Assembly: GCF_001661265.1 (NCBI RefSeq)
Contig: NW_017566997.1
Span: 186,001-250,000 of the forward strand
Length of the DNA stretch: 64,000 bases
Direction: 5' to 3'
DNA from: Saitoella complicata NRRL Y-17804
Taxonomy: Eukaryota; Ascomycota; Saitoellomycetes; Saitoellales; Saitoellaceae
Position 1 is the stretch's first letter. Every line of letters begins with the position of its first letter. Below the pieces are notes generated by a model. That model had not been told where the DNA came from and did not search any database. It saw only the letters and a program-made list of their open reading frames with translations. Below, piece after piece: positions 43,072 through 51,965 of the stretch. A program made the translations under genes and the position numbers.

Positions 43072-44062
43072 CTTAACTCCCTTTTGTTTAGGTCCTACAC
43101 AGCAAGATTAGCATCAATCGCGTCGCCTCAGCACCCGCAATCGAATGCGTACCCATGATTGCGATTCTTTGGATGTTCTTAAGGTCGACTGTTCGGTGAA
43201 TCCTGTCGGTCGTTCTCAGCGCTGCTGCTGGATCTGCAGCCAAAAACTTTGGGGCCAGGCGAATTCAGGGGTTGCTCAAGTGTGCATACAGTGATGTGAG
43301 ATTTTCGCGGTACACGGGGTCGAGGAAAGTCGAGGAAACTTAAGGTTGAACAATTCTAAGAGAACAGCAATGGCCGAGGTACTCAGAGGAGTGTTCACCT
43401 TCGCCAAGACGTAGGTCGAACGTGCTTGTTTTGGTACGTCAGAATTGCGCAGGCTCGCCATTGGGATTTGTCAACCCGGCAAGTCATCAAATCATGGAGA
43501 AGGAGATGTTTAATAACGCATCAGTGGCAGACTATAGCTAGGTTTTTTACTTGAGATATCAAAAATATGTAAACCTCTGCGTAGTCTCAAGGACTTCATG
43601 GGGAAAGGCTGCCTCGACACTTGGGGCAAGGCAAGAGCACCCGGACCATTGCGCTGTTATTCCCACGCTGTCTCTGGTGGTCGGTCGACTGGAGTCTGAT
43701 GCTGCAATGGGGAAAGATTACGTTTCCCGCTTTGGAGAGCGTTGAGATGTCCCCACAAAGGCAATCTGACTAGCCGTTCTTCTCGGCAGACCTGATCACA
43801 CGCTACAGCTCCGTTCGGGTCACCTGGCACAGGGTATGCAGAAAAGTCAATGGTCGCTTGAAACATTGAATCGAGCGCACTGATATAATGAAGAGAAATT
43901 ACTATGGCTTTAGTGACCTAACGGATGTTTTTTTTGATCATGTCTTGCTCTGTCTGAGCAGAGAATAGATCACCTAACATGCCAGGCGCTCGACCAGGGC
44001 ACACACTTATAGTTACACGGTCGACGTGCCAAGAATATGTACGAACAGTCCCATCTCATCCT

Positions 44063-44068
44063 ACGCGT
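44063..44068. promoter_or_regulatory. MCB box upstream of RNR2 (1)
   Basis: ACGCGT, the MBF site, 547 bp upstream of the RNR2 ATG. It is the most distal of three upstream copies. Confidence 0.45.
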
Positions 44069-44204
44069 CTCAGTCAGCAGGAAGTAACCCCGCCGATCCA
44101 CGTAGCAACGACGCCGATGGTCAGTTGTTATGATGACCTAAGTATTACCTAGGTCCCCAACTTCCCCACCTATAGCCTGTAAGTAGAAATCGCGCCTCGC
44201 CGAA

Positions 44205-44210
44205 ACGCGT
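44205..44210. promoter_or_regulatory. MCB box upstream of RNR2 (2)
   Basis: ACGCGT within AAACGCGTA, 405 bp upstream of the RNR2 ATG; the A/T flanks resemble preferred MBF context. Confidence 0.5.
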
Positions 44211-44305
44211 ACCCGGCACCCGTTTCCGAGAGTCATTCTCGACTAAGGGCACGGTATGAGCACTCCTCGCGTCTTCAATTGCGTCTGGGTCTCCGATCTG
44301 CATTA

Positions 44306-44323
44306 TCAGATCGAACGATCTGA
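44306..44323. repeat. Perfect 8-bp inverted repeat in the RNR2 promoter
   Basis: TCAGATCG and CGATCTGA are exact reverse complements separated by AA. A further TGATCTGATC follows, so the site is embedded in GATCTGATC-like repeats. It could be a dimeric regulator site. No named factor is claimed. Confidence 0.75.
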
Positions 44324-44413
44324 TCTGATCCAGGCCTGTAATTGGCTGGCAAGGTGTCCAGAAGCGTCGGGCTATTCCCTTGTCTGCGATCCATCCATTG
44401 GGACGAAATCGCG

Positions 44414-44419
44414 ACGCGT
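44414..44419. promoter_or_regulatory. MCB box upstream of RNR2 (3)
   Basis: ACGCGT within GCGACGCGTCTCGCG, 196 bp upstream of the RNR2 ATG, at a typical distance for MBF sites in ribonucleotide reductase promoters. Confidence 0.55.
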
Positions 44420-44614
44420 CTCGCGCTCCTCGAGGACATCACTTTTCGCGCGTCCGCGTTTACTGTAGGGCTAATTAAGGGCACGTGAAGTGCGCGGAAC
44501 TACAAAAACCCTCCCCCTCCCAACCCCCCCGGAGAAGGTTAACAACCACGAACGAACCAATCCATCACGGCATCCTCTTGACATCCTTCTATAATAACCA
44601 CCGAGAACACTAAA

Positions 44615-45923
44615 ATGACTACTGCCACTGTCGATCTCACTCCCTCCAAGAAGGTCAGTTGCTCCCCCATCGCCAGGACATCTCCAAGACGCGTCTTGCT
44701 AACATTCAATTTTGCAGGTTGCCAACACTCTTTCCGGTCTTGAGCTCAGCAAGGATGATGGAAAGGACCTCCGCGCCGCCTGGGCCAAGGTCTTGAAGGA
44801 GACTGGGTCTAAGGTCGAGGAGAAGGACACCAAGGAGAAGGCTGCCGAGAACGATGATGACTTTGAGCCTCTCTTGGTTGAGAACGAGAAGCGCTTCGTT
44901 CTTTTCCCCATCAAGTACCACGAGGTGAGTCCGCATTTACGCGCGTTCATTACACTTTGAGACGCGTACTGACGCGTCAATTTACAGATCTGGCAAATGT
45001 ACAAGAAGGCCGAGGCCTCTTTCTGGACTGCTGAGGAGATGGACTTGTCCAAGGATCTGCACGACTGGGAGAACAGATTGAACGATGACGAGCGTTTCTT
45101 TATCTCCCACGTTCTTGCTTTCTTCGCTGCCTCTGACGGTATCGTCAACGAGAACCTCCTCGAGCGTTTCTCCAACGAAGTTCAGGTCCCTGAGGCTCGT
45201 TGTTTCTACGGTTTCCAGATCATGATGGAGAACATCCACTCCGAGACTTACTCCCTTTTGATCGACACCTACATCAAGGAGCCTGCTCAGCGCACTTACC
45301 TTTTCGACGCCATTGAGACTATTCCTTGCATCAGGCAGAAGGCTCAGTGGGCCTTGACGTGGATTTCTGACAAGAACTCTACCTTCGCCACTCGTCTCGT
45401 CGCTTTCGCTGCTGTTGAGGGTATTTTCTTCTCTGGTTCCTTCGCCTCTATCTTCTGGTTGAAGAAGCGTGGTCTCATGCCTGGATTGACCTTCTCCAAC
45501 GAGCTTATCTCTCGTGACGAGGGTCTCCACACCGACTTTGCCTGCTTGCTCTTCTCTCACTTGCGCAAGCGTCCTTCCAAGAAGGTCGTCGAGGACATCA
45601 TCACCGAGGCCGTCAAGATCGAGCAGGCCTTCTTGACCGAGTCTCTGCCCGTCCCTCTCCTCGGTATCAACGCCAAGCTCATGGAGCAGTACATCGAGTT
45701 CGTCGCTGACCGTCTCCTCGTTGCCTTGGGTAACGACAAGTACTACAACGCCACCAACCCCTTCGACTTCATGGAGAACATCTCCTTGGCCGGTAAGACC
45801 AACTTCTTCGAGAAGCGTGTCTCTGACTACCAGAAGGCCGGTGTCATGGCTGGACAGGAGCGCAACGCTGGTGAGGCCACAGGAAAGGGAGCTCACGACT
45901 TCGCCTTCGACGAGGACTTCTAA
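44615..45923 (+). CDS. RNR2: Ribonucleoside-diphosphate reductase small subunit
   Basis: The R2 subunit holds the diiron centre and tyrosyl radical used to make deoxyribonucleotides. Three exons (44615..44653, 44718..44924, 44988..45923) give 393 residues. After a 13-residue first exon and a variable Lys-rich arm, the conserved fold begins with [32 protein letters not shown]. Diiron ligand segments are visible: [10 protein letters not shown] (Asp), [29 protein letters not shown] (Glu, His), and [15 protein letters not shown] (Glu, His). The C-terminal FAFDEDF is the peptide that docks on the large subunit. Both introns (64 and 63 nt) contain ACGCGT sequences. Strong codon bias indicates high expression. 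Confidence 0.97.
44689..44694. promoter_or_regulatory. MCB box in RNR2 intron 1
   Basis: ACGCGT inside AGACGCGTCT, itself a 10-bp palindrome, 36 bases into intron 1. An intronic position for an MBF site is unusual, and function is unproven. Confidence 0.4.
44962..44977. promoter_or_regulatory. Paired MCB boxes in RNR2 intron 2
   Basis: ACGCGT at 44962-44967 and 44972-44977 is spaced exactly 10 bp start to start, so both would face the same side of the helix. A related ACGCGC lies at 44939-44944. Confidence 0.45.
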
Positions 45924-46411
45924 ACGTCTCGCCCCTGGTGTTTTCGGTTCTTATGCGGGCAATGCTGGTTCGTTGCTCAAATTTTGTGCTTTCCTGTGTG
46001 TGCTTCGGAGTTAATGATATCACGGCGTATGGGTCTTTCTTGTTTTTTTTATTGATCGTTCTTATGGACAATCGCGTTTCATCCTTCAATCGTTCAACCT
46101 AGCTAGTTAGATAGGACTTCAGAATAAACACTACACTTCTTTCCATTGAATCCTGCCCGTCCTGTCCTTTTCAACATGTCCATTGTACCAAGCTCTTCGG
46201 CTCGGGCTCGTGTACGTCGGCCCGAGCGCTGGGCGGATGAAACACGCCGTACGACAGATTTCGTCGATGCGCGACGTCTCACAGCAGCTGGAATGCAACC
46301 GTCGCAGCTCTGTTATTAAAACCCCAACGACGCAACGTCAAGCTCAAGGGACCTTGAAGGATCCTTTTTTCTTCGAGGTTCGACAGACCACTGTCAATAA
46401 TCAAGCCTTTT
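45924..46411. other. Intergenic between RNR2 and the WD40 gene
   Basis: This 488-bp tandem gap comprises the RNR2 3' region and the promoter of the WD40 gene. An 84-codon frame from 46183 has no support and ends inside the next gene's start region. Confidence 0.5.
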
Positions 46412-49405
46412 ATGGCATACACTGCTGCGCGGCCTGACCGCGATGCGCCTACTCATACTCTCACCGATGGCCTCCCCGGCTCGTATCCGCACAGGACACC
46501 CCCAGAACCTGTCATCGTCACATCGCCCACAATTGACTTGAAGTCAGCGTCGCCTCAACTTACGTACACACTCGCCGAATCTTTGTCGATCCCACGAGAC
46601 AACGCGCCGAGGACCGAGAGCGATACTCTACACCCCTCGGGCCCATACATTACCTCGGGCCGGAGTCATTCATCGAGATCCCTGACGTCTCAGACAAGAA
46701 TACCGATGTTTGCCGCCGCATCACCGAGCTCGAGGGCGAGTTCCATGTCGAGGCGGACCGGGAATGGTGGAGCAGCGGGTTCATTATATTCGTCGTCGCC
46801 GGGTGCGGGCAATGCGCAGGATGACTATTTCCACACGCCGGCTGCCTCATCGAGGGCGAGGCTATCTGAGCAGTCTCCTGGTTCGGATCCTTTGTCGCAG
46901 CGGATTGCAGAACGGGCTGTGTCGTATAGGGTCAGGTCTATGATTACGCCGGTGGAGGAATATCAACCGGCATCGACGTTGTCACCGGGAGATCGTGCCC
47001 CCTCGCGAGTAAGGCAGCAGTCGACAGCTGGCGAGATTATCAATGGGATCGGATCTATGCTATCTCTTGAAAACGGTTCTGGAGAGAAACCAGCGACGGC
47101 CGACTCCATCAAGTCATACAGCAAAAAGTCTAAGAAGTCTGTTTCCTTTCTCACGAAGATGATTGGAGGAGCAAAACTGAAATACGGCGGGGACGATGAG
47201 GAAACATTGGAGGACATAACTCGGCGAGAAGGTCTTGATGCGGATTTGTTCTCTCAGCCCCTCGGTCATGTACCACGACGACCGGCGTTGCCAAAGTACA
47301 TCCGCGTTCGCTCGTCAGGCAAATCGGAGAGGGAGTTCAACCGTGTCTTCCTGGCACAGGAGTTGCAACCTCCAGTATACGATGAGACGAAATCAAACGA
47401 CAAACGTCGTAGCTCGGCAACAGCGGAGCAGATTAACAAGCGCGGTGGAAGCATTCCAGGAGATGCAGGAAAGACCAACGGCACCGGATTGCCTGAGCAT
47501 AAGACTGGTGCAATCTGGGCGATGAAGTTCAGCAAGGACGGCAAGTATATGGCCACCGGAGGACAAGACATGGTTGTTCGAGTGTGGGCCGTGATATCAT
47601 CACCAGAGGAGCGTGCGAAACACGAAAAGCTGGAAGAGAGAAACACAGAGGGACAGAATGCTGGTTACAAGCTCAACGCACCAGTGTTCTCATCTGAGCC
47701 ACTGCACGAGTTCCGAGGGCATACTGCGGATGTCTTGGATTTGAGCTGGAGTCGCAACAACTTCTTGTTGTCGTCAAGTATGGACAAGACGGTTCGCTTG
47801 TGGCACGTTACTCAAAAGGTGTGTCTGGCTTGCTTTGAACACAGCGATTTTGTCACCGCTATTGCATTTCATCCGAAGGATGACCGGTTTTTCCTCAGTG
47901 GTGCGTTGGACTGCAAGCTTCGTCTGTGGAGTATTCCGGACAAGGAGGTCGCTTACTGGAACGAACTACCGGAACTTATCACGGCTGTAGCATTTACCCC
48001 AGATGGTAACGTTGCGATAGCAGGATCCTTCACCGGTCTTTGTCTGTTCTACGAAACGGAAGGTCTGCGGTATCACACGCAGGTTCACGTGCGAAGTAGT
48101 CGAGGAAGGAACTCTCGAGGTAGCAAGATTACTGGTATCGAGACAGTATCAATGCCTCCTGACAATCCTCACGGAGACTGTAAGCTTCTGATTACCAGCA
48201 ATGATTCCCGTATCCGAATGTACGATATGCGAGACAAGTCTCTGGAAACAAAATTCAAGGGCAACGAAAACACATGTTCGCAGATTCGCGCTACCTTCTC
48301 GGACGATGGTCGTTATGTGATCTGTGGTTCAGAAGACCGGCAAGTATACATCTGGGACGTCAACCCTGGTCCGCATGACAAGAAGGATCGTCGTGGGTAC
48401 GAACATTTCGAAGCGCATTCGGCTATTGTGACTGTTGCGGCCTTCGCCCCGATCAAGAGTAAGCAACTGCTGACCATGAGTGGAGATCCGACCTACCGGG
48501 ATTGCACAGATATTGCGAACGGGCGTGCACGAAGCTCATCATTGGCAAGTTCTTATTACTCCCCGGCTCGCTGTGGTCACAGGAAGACGACTACGTATTC
48601 GTCTGCCACTTCGAAGGCTGACCACCCAACGCATCCGGACGGAAACATCATCGTCTGTGCGGATTACACCGGTAGAATCAAGGTCTTCCGACAGGACTGT
48701 GCCTACCACTCCTTCAGTGACAACATCAGCGAGACATCCTCCCGTCGAACTATTTCGAGCCTCTTCCGTCGTCGCAGCACATTGTCGCAACACTCCGCAA
48801 CTGAGGCGAACGTCCACGGTAGCTGGCGCAATTCTGCACAGGGCCTGCGGGTGCCTTCGACGCCAGGTTCGTTACGTGGATCATTGGAGAACACCAATGA
48901 CTACGGCCACACGGACTCGCCGACGATCAAGGGCGTAAGACGCGAGCAAGCAACGCCGGCTTCGGCTAAGAGCAAAGAGTTCGTGACACCTCGGTCTGCC
49001 ATGAGTCGAAAGTCTGTGGACGCAGCAATGTCGCCTGCTTCGCCTTTACAGGTACAGAAACAAGCACCGACACCCACCCTACAGCCGCAATCACAACAAA
49101 AGTCTCGCTCACGCGAACAATCCGTCATAGACGCCATGCTCCAAGACGCCGGACTCACGAGCACCTACTACAACATGCGCGCCAAAACCCAACGCATGGA
49201 CAGCGGCCTCACAGCCGCCACGGTCTCCACCCAAGCAACGAGTACCGACGACGAAAGCGACGACGAGTTTTTCGATCCGGAAGAGGAGGACCAAGGTGTG
49301 CGGTGTAAGCGGTGTGGTGCGACCAATTTTAAGGTGTTCAGGGATCCGAAGCATCCTAGTCATACGCAGTTGAGGTGTGCGAGGTGTAATCATCTTGCTG
49401 GGTAA
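46412..49405 (+). CDS. WD40-repeat protein of the WDR44/Dgr2 group with C-terminal zinc ribbon
   Basis: This single exon encodes 997 residues. Residues 1-320 are Ser/Pro/Arg-rich and mostly disordered, with a short conserved GKSEREFNRVFLAQEL (about 305-320) before the propeller. WD40 repeats run from about 360 to 770: TGAIWAMKFSKDGKYMATGGQD..VRVW, EFRGHTADVLDLSWS..KTVRLW, EHSDFVTAIAFHP..CKLRLW, ELITAVAFTPDG, ATFSDDGRYVICGSEDRQVYIW, and a last blade near DGNIIVCADYTGRIKVF. The layout matches WDR44 and yeast Dgr2/YMR102C. The extreme C-terminus has two CxxC pairs (VRCKRCGATNF ... LRCARCNHL), a probable zinc ribbon. WDR44 is a Rab11 effector in animals; the fungal role is unclear. Confidence 0.9.
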   Translation: MAYTAARPDRDAPTHTLTDGLPGSYPHRTPPEPVIVTSPTIDLKSASPQLTYTLAESLSIPRDNAPRTESDTLHPSGPYITSGRSHSSRSLTSQTRIPMFAAASPSSRASSMSRRTGNGGAAGSLYSSSPGAGNAQDDYFHTPAASSRARLSEQSPGSDPLSQRIAERAVSYRVRSMITPVEEYQPASTLSPGDRAPSRVRQQSTAGEIINGIGSMLSLENGSGEKPATADSIKSYSKKSKKSVSFLTKMIGGAKLKYGGDDEETLEDITRREGLDADLFSQPLGHVPRRPALPKYIRVRSSGKSEREFNRVFLAQELQPPVYDETKSNDKRRSSATAEQINKRGGSIPGDAGKTNGTGLPEHKTGAIWAMKFSKDGKYMATGGQDMVVRVWAVISSPEERAKHEKLEERNTEGQNAGYKLNAPVFSSEPLHEFRGHTADVLDLSWSRNNFLLSSSMDKTVRLWHVTQKVCLACFEHSDFVTAIAFHPKDDRFFLSGALDCKLRLWSIPDKEVAYWNELPELITAVAFTPDGNVAIAGSFTGLCLFYETEGLRYHTQVHVRSSRGRNSRGSKITGIETVSMPPDNPHGDCKLLITSNDSRIRMYDMRDKSLETKFKGNENTCSQIRATFSDDGRYVICGSEDRQVYIWDVNPGPHDKKDRRGYEHFEAHSAIVTVAAFAPIKSKQLLTMSGDPTYRDCTDIANGRARSSSLASSYYSPARCGHRKTTTYSSATSKADHPTHPDGNIIVCADYTGRIKVFRQDCAYHSFSDNISETSSRRTISSLFRRRSTLSQHSATEANVHGSWRNSAQGLRVPSTPGSLRGSLENTNDYGHTDSPTIKGVRREQATPASAKSKEFVTPRSAMSRKSVDAAMSPASPLQVQKQAPTPTLQPQSQQKSRSREQSVIDAMLQDAGLTSTYYNMRAKTQRMDSGLTAATVSTQATSTDDESDDEFFDPEEEDQGVRCKRCGATNFKVFRDPKHPSHTQLRCARCNHLAG

Positions 49406-49520
49406 AACGAATCGAAAGTAGCTATTAGCTTGTTATGTGGGACGGTGTACGGAACGGCGTTTCTTCTTAGGTTGAGCATGGGTATATGAGGTTGTCACTC
49501 TATATCTGGTATCAAATGGA

Positions 49521-49540
49521 CTTTCTCTCTCTCTCTCCTC
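49521..49540. repeat. Short CT microsatellite
   Basis: A short CT dinucleotide run lies between the convergent WD40 gene and SWD2, within 3' untranslated sequence of one or both. Confidence 0.7.
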
Positions 49541-49559
49541 AATTCCTCTGTTTTTTTCA

Positions 49560-50678
49560 TCATACGTCCGGCAGCCAGAACGTGAGTTCTGTGGAGGCAG
49601 TTGCGAGCATCGCACTTCTCGGGTTAAAGCCAACAACGTGTGGTACACTAGCACCCGCCGCTCCGAGGATATGTTCCGGCGTGATGAGCTTGTCGCGTGT
49701 TGGTGCATGGGTGTCCCATACACACAGATTCTTGTCTCCGCTTCCTCCGATGACGTATCTTCCATCCGGTGTAAAACATACGTCGCCAGTACTTCTCGTA
49801 AAGTTCGTTGGCTGGTGCCCCGTTAATCTCGTCCTCATCTGGCCGCTGAACGCGTCGATGGTGTAATGTGCGTCCCCCGAAGTCCCAACCAAGATCTGTG
49901 AACCGTCGTTCGAGAATGCCAGGGTTGTCCACTCTGGCATCCGTGGTGGGAAAGAGCGTGTCGATAGCCACTTATCATCCGTCAACCTAAACGTCGAGAA
50001 CGGCTCCTTATCGAAACTCCTCAAATCATACAACAGAATCGAACTCGTCACATGCGACGCGACAGCAAAGATCATCCCGGAGTTATCGAATGTCGCTATT
50101 GCCGGTGTCGGGATATTGAGAACACCATGTGCTGTCGAGGAGCGGAGATCCCATAGACGTACGGTGTTGTCGAGGCCTGCGGAGATGATGTGGTCGTCCG
50201 AGGGACAGAGTTGGAGGGAGGTTACGCGGGCGTCGTGGCCGCGGAAGTAGCGGATGTAGGAGTTGTCGTGGAGGGACATGTAGCGCACGGTGTCTGTATG
50301 CGATTGTCAGTCATATCGACATCTAGAGGACGTCCAACAGCATACGGTCGTTTCCCTTCGTTGATGAGTGTACGACGTTCTGAGAGTGGTGTGTGAACAT
50401 TGCGAGGTCGCAACCATATTTTTGACTGAGGATTTTCTTGGTATGACTGTATGTATCTGTCAGCAATTCTGCTAGAGCGTTCTGGAGCAAGACACGTACG
50501 TTCCAGTCTTGCAGTTGTACAAGTGCATCGAACTATCGTCGGCAGAGGTGATCAACCACTCTCCCGAATCGTCAAAGCCCATGGACGTGATTGGCTTTCC
50601 GTCGACATTGTCCTTGAACTGCTTGGAGGTCTTGAACGAGGAGAGGGTGCGACTGTCAATCTTGATTGTTGAAGTCAT
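49560..50678 (-). CDS. SWD2: Swd2/WDR82, WD40 subunit of COMPASS and of the cleavage-polyadenylation factor
   Basis: Swd2 links H2B ubiquitination to H3K4 methylation by COMPASS and also serves transcription termination through CPF/APT. Three exons (50678..50500, 50446..50346, 50293..49560) give 337 residues. The joins recover the conserved WDR82 run KKILSQKYGCDLAMFTH ... HTVRYMSLHDNSYIRYFRGH, which no single open frame contains. Repeats visible include ITSMGFDDSGEWLITSADDSSMHLY, ARVTSLQLCPSDDHIISAGLDNTVRLWDLR, WTTLAFSNDGSQILVGTSG, and VCFTPDGRYVIGGSGDKNLCVWD. Introns are 53 and 52 nt. It is divergent from OAC1 across 131 bp. Confidence 0.94.
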
Positions 50679-50809
50679 TTTTGTGGTGTAGTAGTTCTCG
50701 AGTATACGGTACGCGCTGCTCTCTGGGACGCGGCACTTGCACGCAGGGCGGTCCCCATCTCCTTCGGGTCCACCGGATCGACCATAGGGTGATCACACAC
50801 GAACAAACA
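50679..50809. promoter_or_regulatory. Compact divergent promoter, SWD2 and OAC1
   Basis: Only 131 bp separate the two start codons, so the promoters must overlap. The OAC1 frame stays open through it to 50666, but no family similarity begins before the ATG at 50810. Confidence 0.5.
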
Positions 50810-51793
50810 ATGTCACAGACAGCTGCTCCCTTATCCGCCGACAAGGAGCTCCCGTTCGCAAGGGCAGCCATGGCCCCCCCGCCGAAGCAGATGTCCCACC
50901 TGGGCTCCTTCATCGCCGGAGGTCTCGCTGCGTGCGGAGCAGTCACCGTCACCAACCCCGCCGAACTCGCCAAAACCCGATTGCAGCTCCAAGGAGAACT
51001 CGCAAAAGGCGGACAAGTCAAGAAGATCTACACCGGTGTCTTCCAAGCTATCGGTACAATCTTCAAGCATGAGGGAATCAGGGGATTGCAGCGGGGGTTG
51101 GGTACGGCGTATGTATACCAAATTGCCTTGAATGGGTGTCGGTTGGGATTCTACGAGCCGATCCGGAGAGGGACGAATAAGATTGTGTATGGGGATGTGG
51201 ATCATCCCGGATCAGTCGCTACCGCTGTCTGGGCTGGTGCTTTCTCCGGTGTGTTGGGTGGGTGTTTGGGATCGCCGTTCTACTTGGTGAAGACGAGAAT
51301 GCAGTCATACTCCCCCGTGCTGCCGGTCGGTACGCAGCACTATTACCGCCACATGTTTGATGCGTTCGGCCAGATCTACAGGAAAGACGGCGCGAAGGGC
51401 TTGTTCCGTGGTATGGACGCCGCGATTATGAGAACTGGAGCCGGATCCTCGGTTCAGCTCCCGATATATAACTACGCCAAGGCATTCATCGAGAAACACG
51501 ACCTCATCGGTGACGGACCCGCCAAACACTTGTCCGCGTCTGCTATCTCCGGTTTCGGTGTGTGTACCGTCATGCAGGTTTTCGATACCGTTATGACTCG
51601 TATGTACAACCAGAGTGGTCAGCTTTACAAGAACCCCTTCGATTGTTTCTACAAGACTGTGAAGGCGGAGGGATTCCTTGCGCTCTACAAGGGATTCGGA
51701 GCTCATTTGTTGCGTGTTGGACCTCATACTGTGTTGACGTTGACGTTTATGGAGCAGACGATGAAGATGATGAAGTACTTTGAGGGTATGTAA
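50810..51793 (+). CDS. OAC1: Mitochondrial carrier, oxaloacetate/sulfate transporter type
   Basis: Oac1 carries oxaloacetate, sulfate and related acids across the inner mitochondrial membrane. One exon gives 327 residues, near yeast Oac1 (324). Three ~100-residue repeats each begin with the carrier signature: NPAELAKTRLQLQG, SPFYLVKTRMQSY, and the variant QVFDTVMTRMYNQ. The missing Pro in the third repeat is characteristic of the Oac1/Dic-related group. Substrate-contact style motifs (ALNGCRLGFYEPIRRG, GSSVQLPIYNYAK) and the final RVGPHTVLTLTFMEQ are typical. Six transmembrane helices are expected. No presequence is needed. The transported species is inferred from resemblance. Confidence 0.92.
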   Translation: MSQTAAPLSADKELPFARAAMAPPPKQMSHLGSFIAGGLAACGAVTVTNPAELAKTRLQLQGELAKGGQVKKIYTGVFQAIGTIFKHEGIRGLQRGLGTAYVYQIALNGCRLGFYEPIRRGTNKIVYGDVDHPGSVATAVWAGAFSGVLGGCLGSPFYLVKTRMQSYSPVLPVGTQHYYRHMFDAFGQIYRKDGAKGLFRGMDAAIMRTGAGSSVQLPIYNYAKAFIEKHDLIGDGPAKHLSASAISGFGVCTVMQVFDTVMTRMYNQSGQLYKNPFDCFYKTVKAEGFLALYKGFGAHLLRVGPHTVLTLTFMEQTMKMMKYFEGM

Positions 51794-51965
51794 GTGCATT
51801 TCGTGGCAAAAAAGGGTGTGGGTGCAAGGTGGGCATATCGGGTGGGGACATTCTGAAGGGGCATCTGTCAGGGTTGGACGGGGAAAAATGCGGAGTTTTG
51901 GTTGTGGACACGTGGACATGTGAGTGTACGATATCATAGACGGACAACAAAAGTTTTTTGGTTTC

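Larger units (their letters stand above)
43072..44614. other. 1.5-kb intergenic region upstream of RNR2
   Basis: This is the longest gene-free stretch in the window, between the divergent eIF4B and RNR2 starts. The right third holds three ACGCGT boxes and an inverted repeat. A T8 run lies at 43928-43935. Short frames at 43276-43461 (minus) and 43551-43745 (plus) lack family features or convincing splice partners. A non-coding RNA gene is possible but not demonstrated. Confidence 0.55.

Noticed and set aside
43276-43461. 61-codon minus-strand frame in the eIF4B/RNR2 gap
   Set aside because: It has an ATG and a plausible donor nearby, but no convincing partner exon or family signature.
43551-43745. 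64-codon plus-strand frame in the same gap
   Set aside because: Short, no features, no splice partners.
43860-43935. Possible Pol III gene ending at the T8 run
   Set aside because: A TGGCTTTAGTG sequence only loosely resembles an A box and no B box could be matched, so no gene is called.
44982-45896. 304-codon open frame antisense to RNR2
   Set aside because: It is the mirror of strong codon bias in a highly expressed gene; no family features and it crosses the spliced gene exactly.
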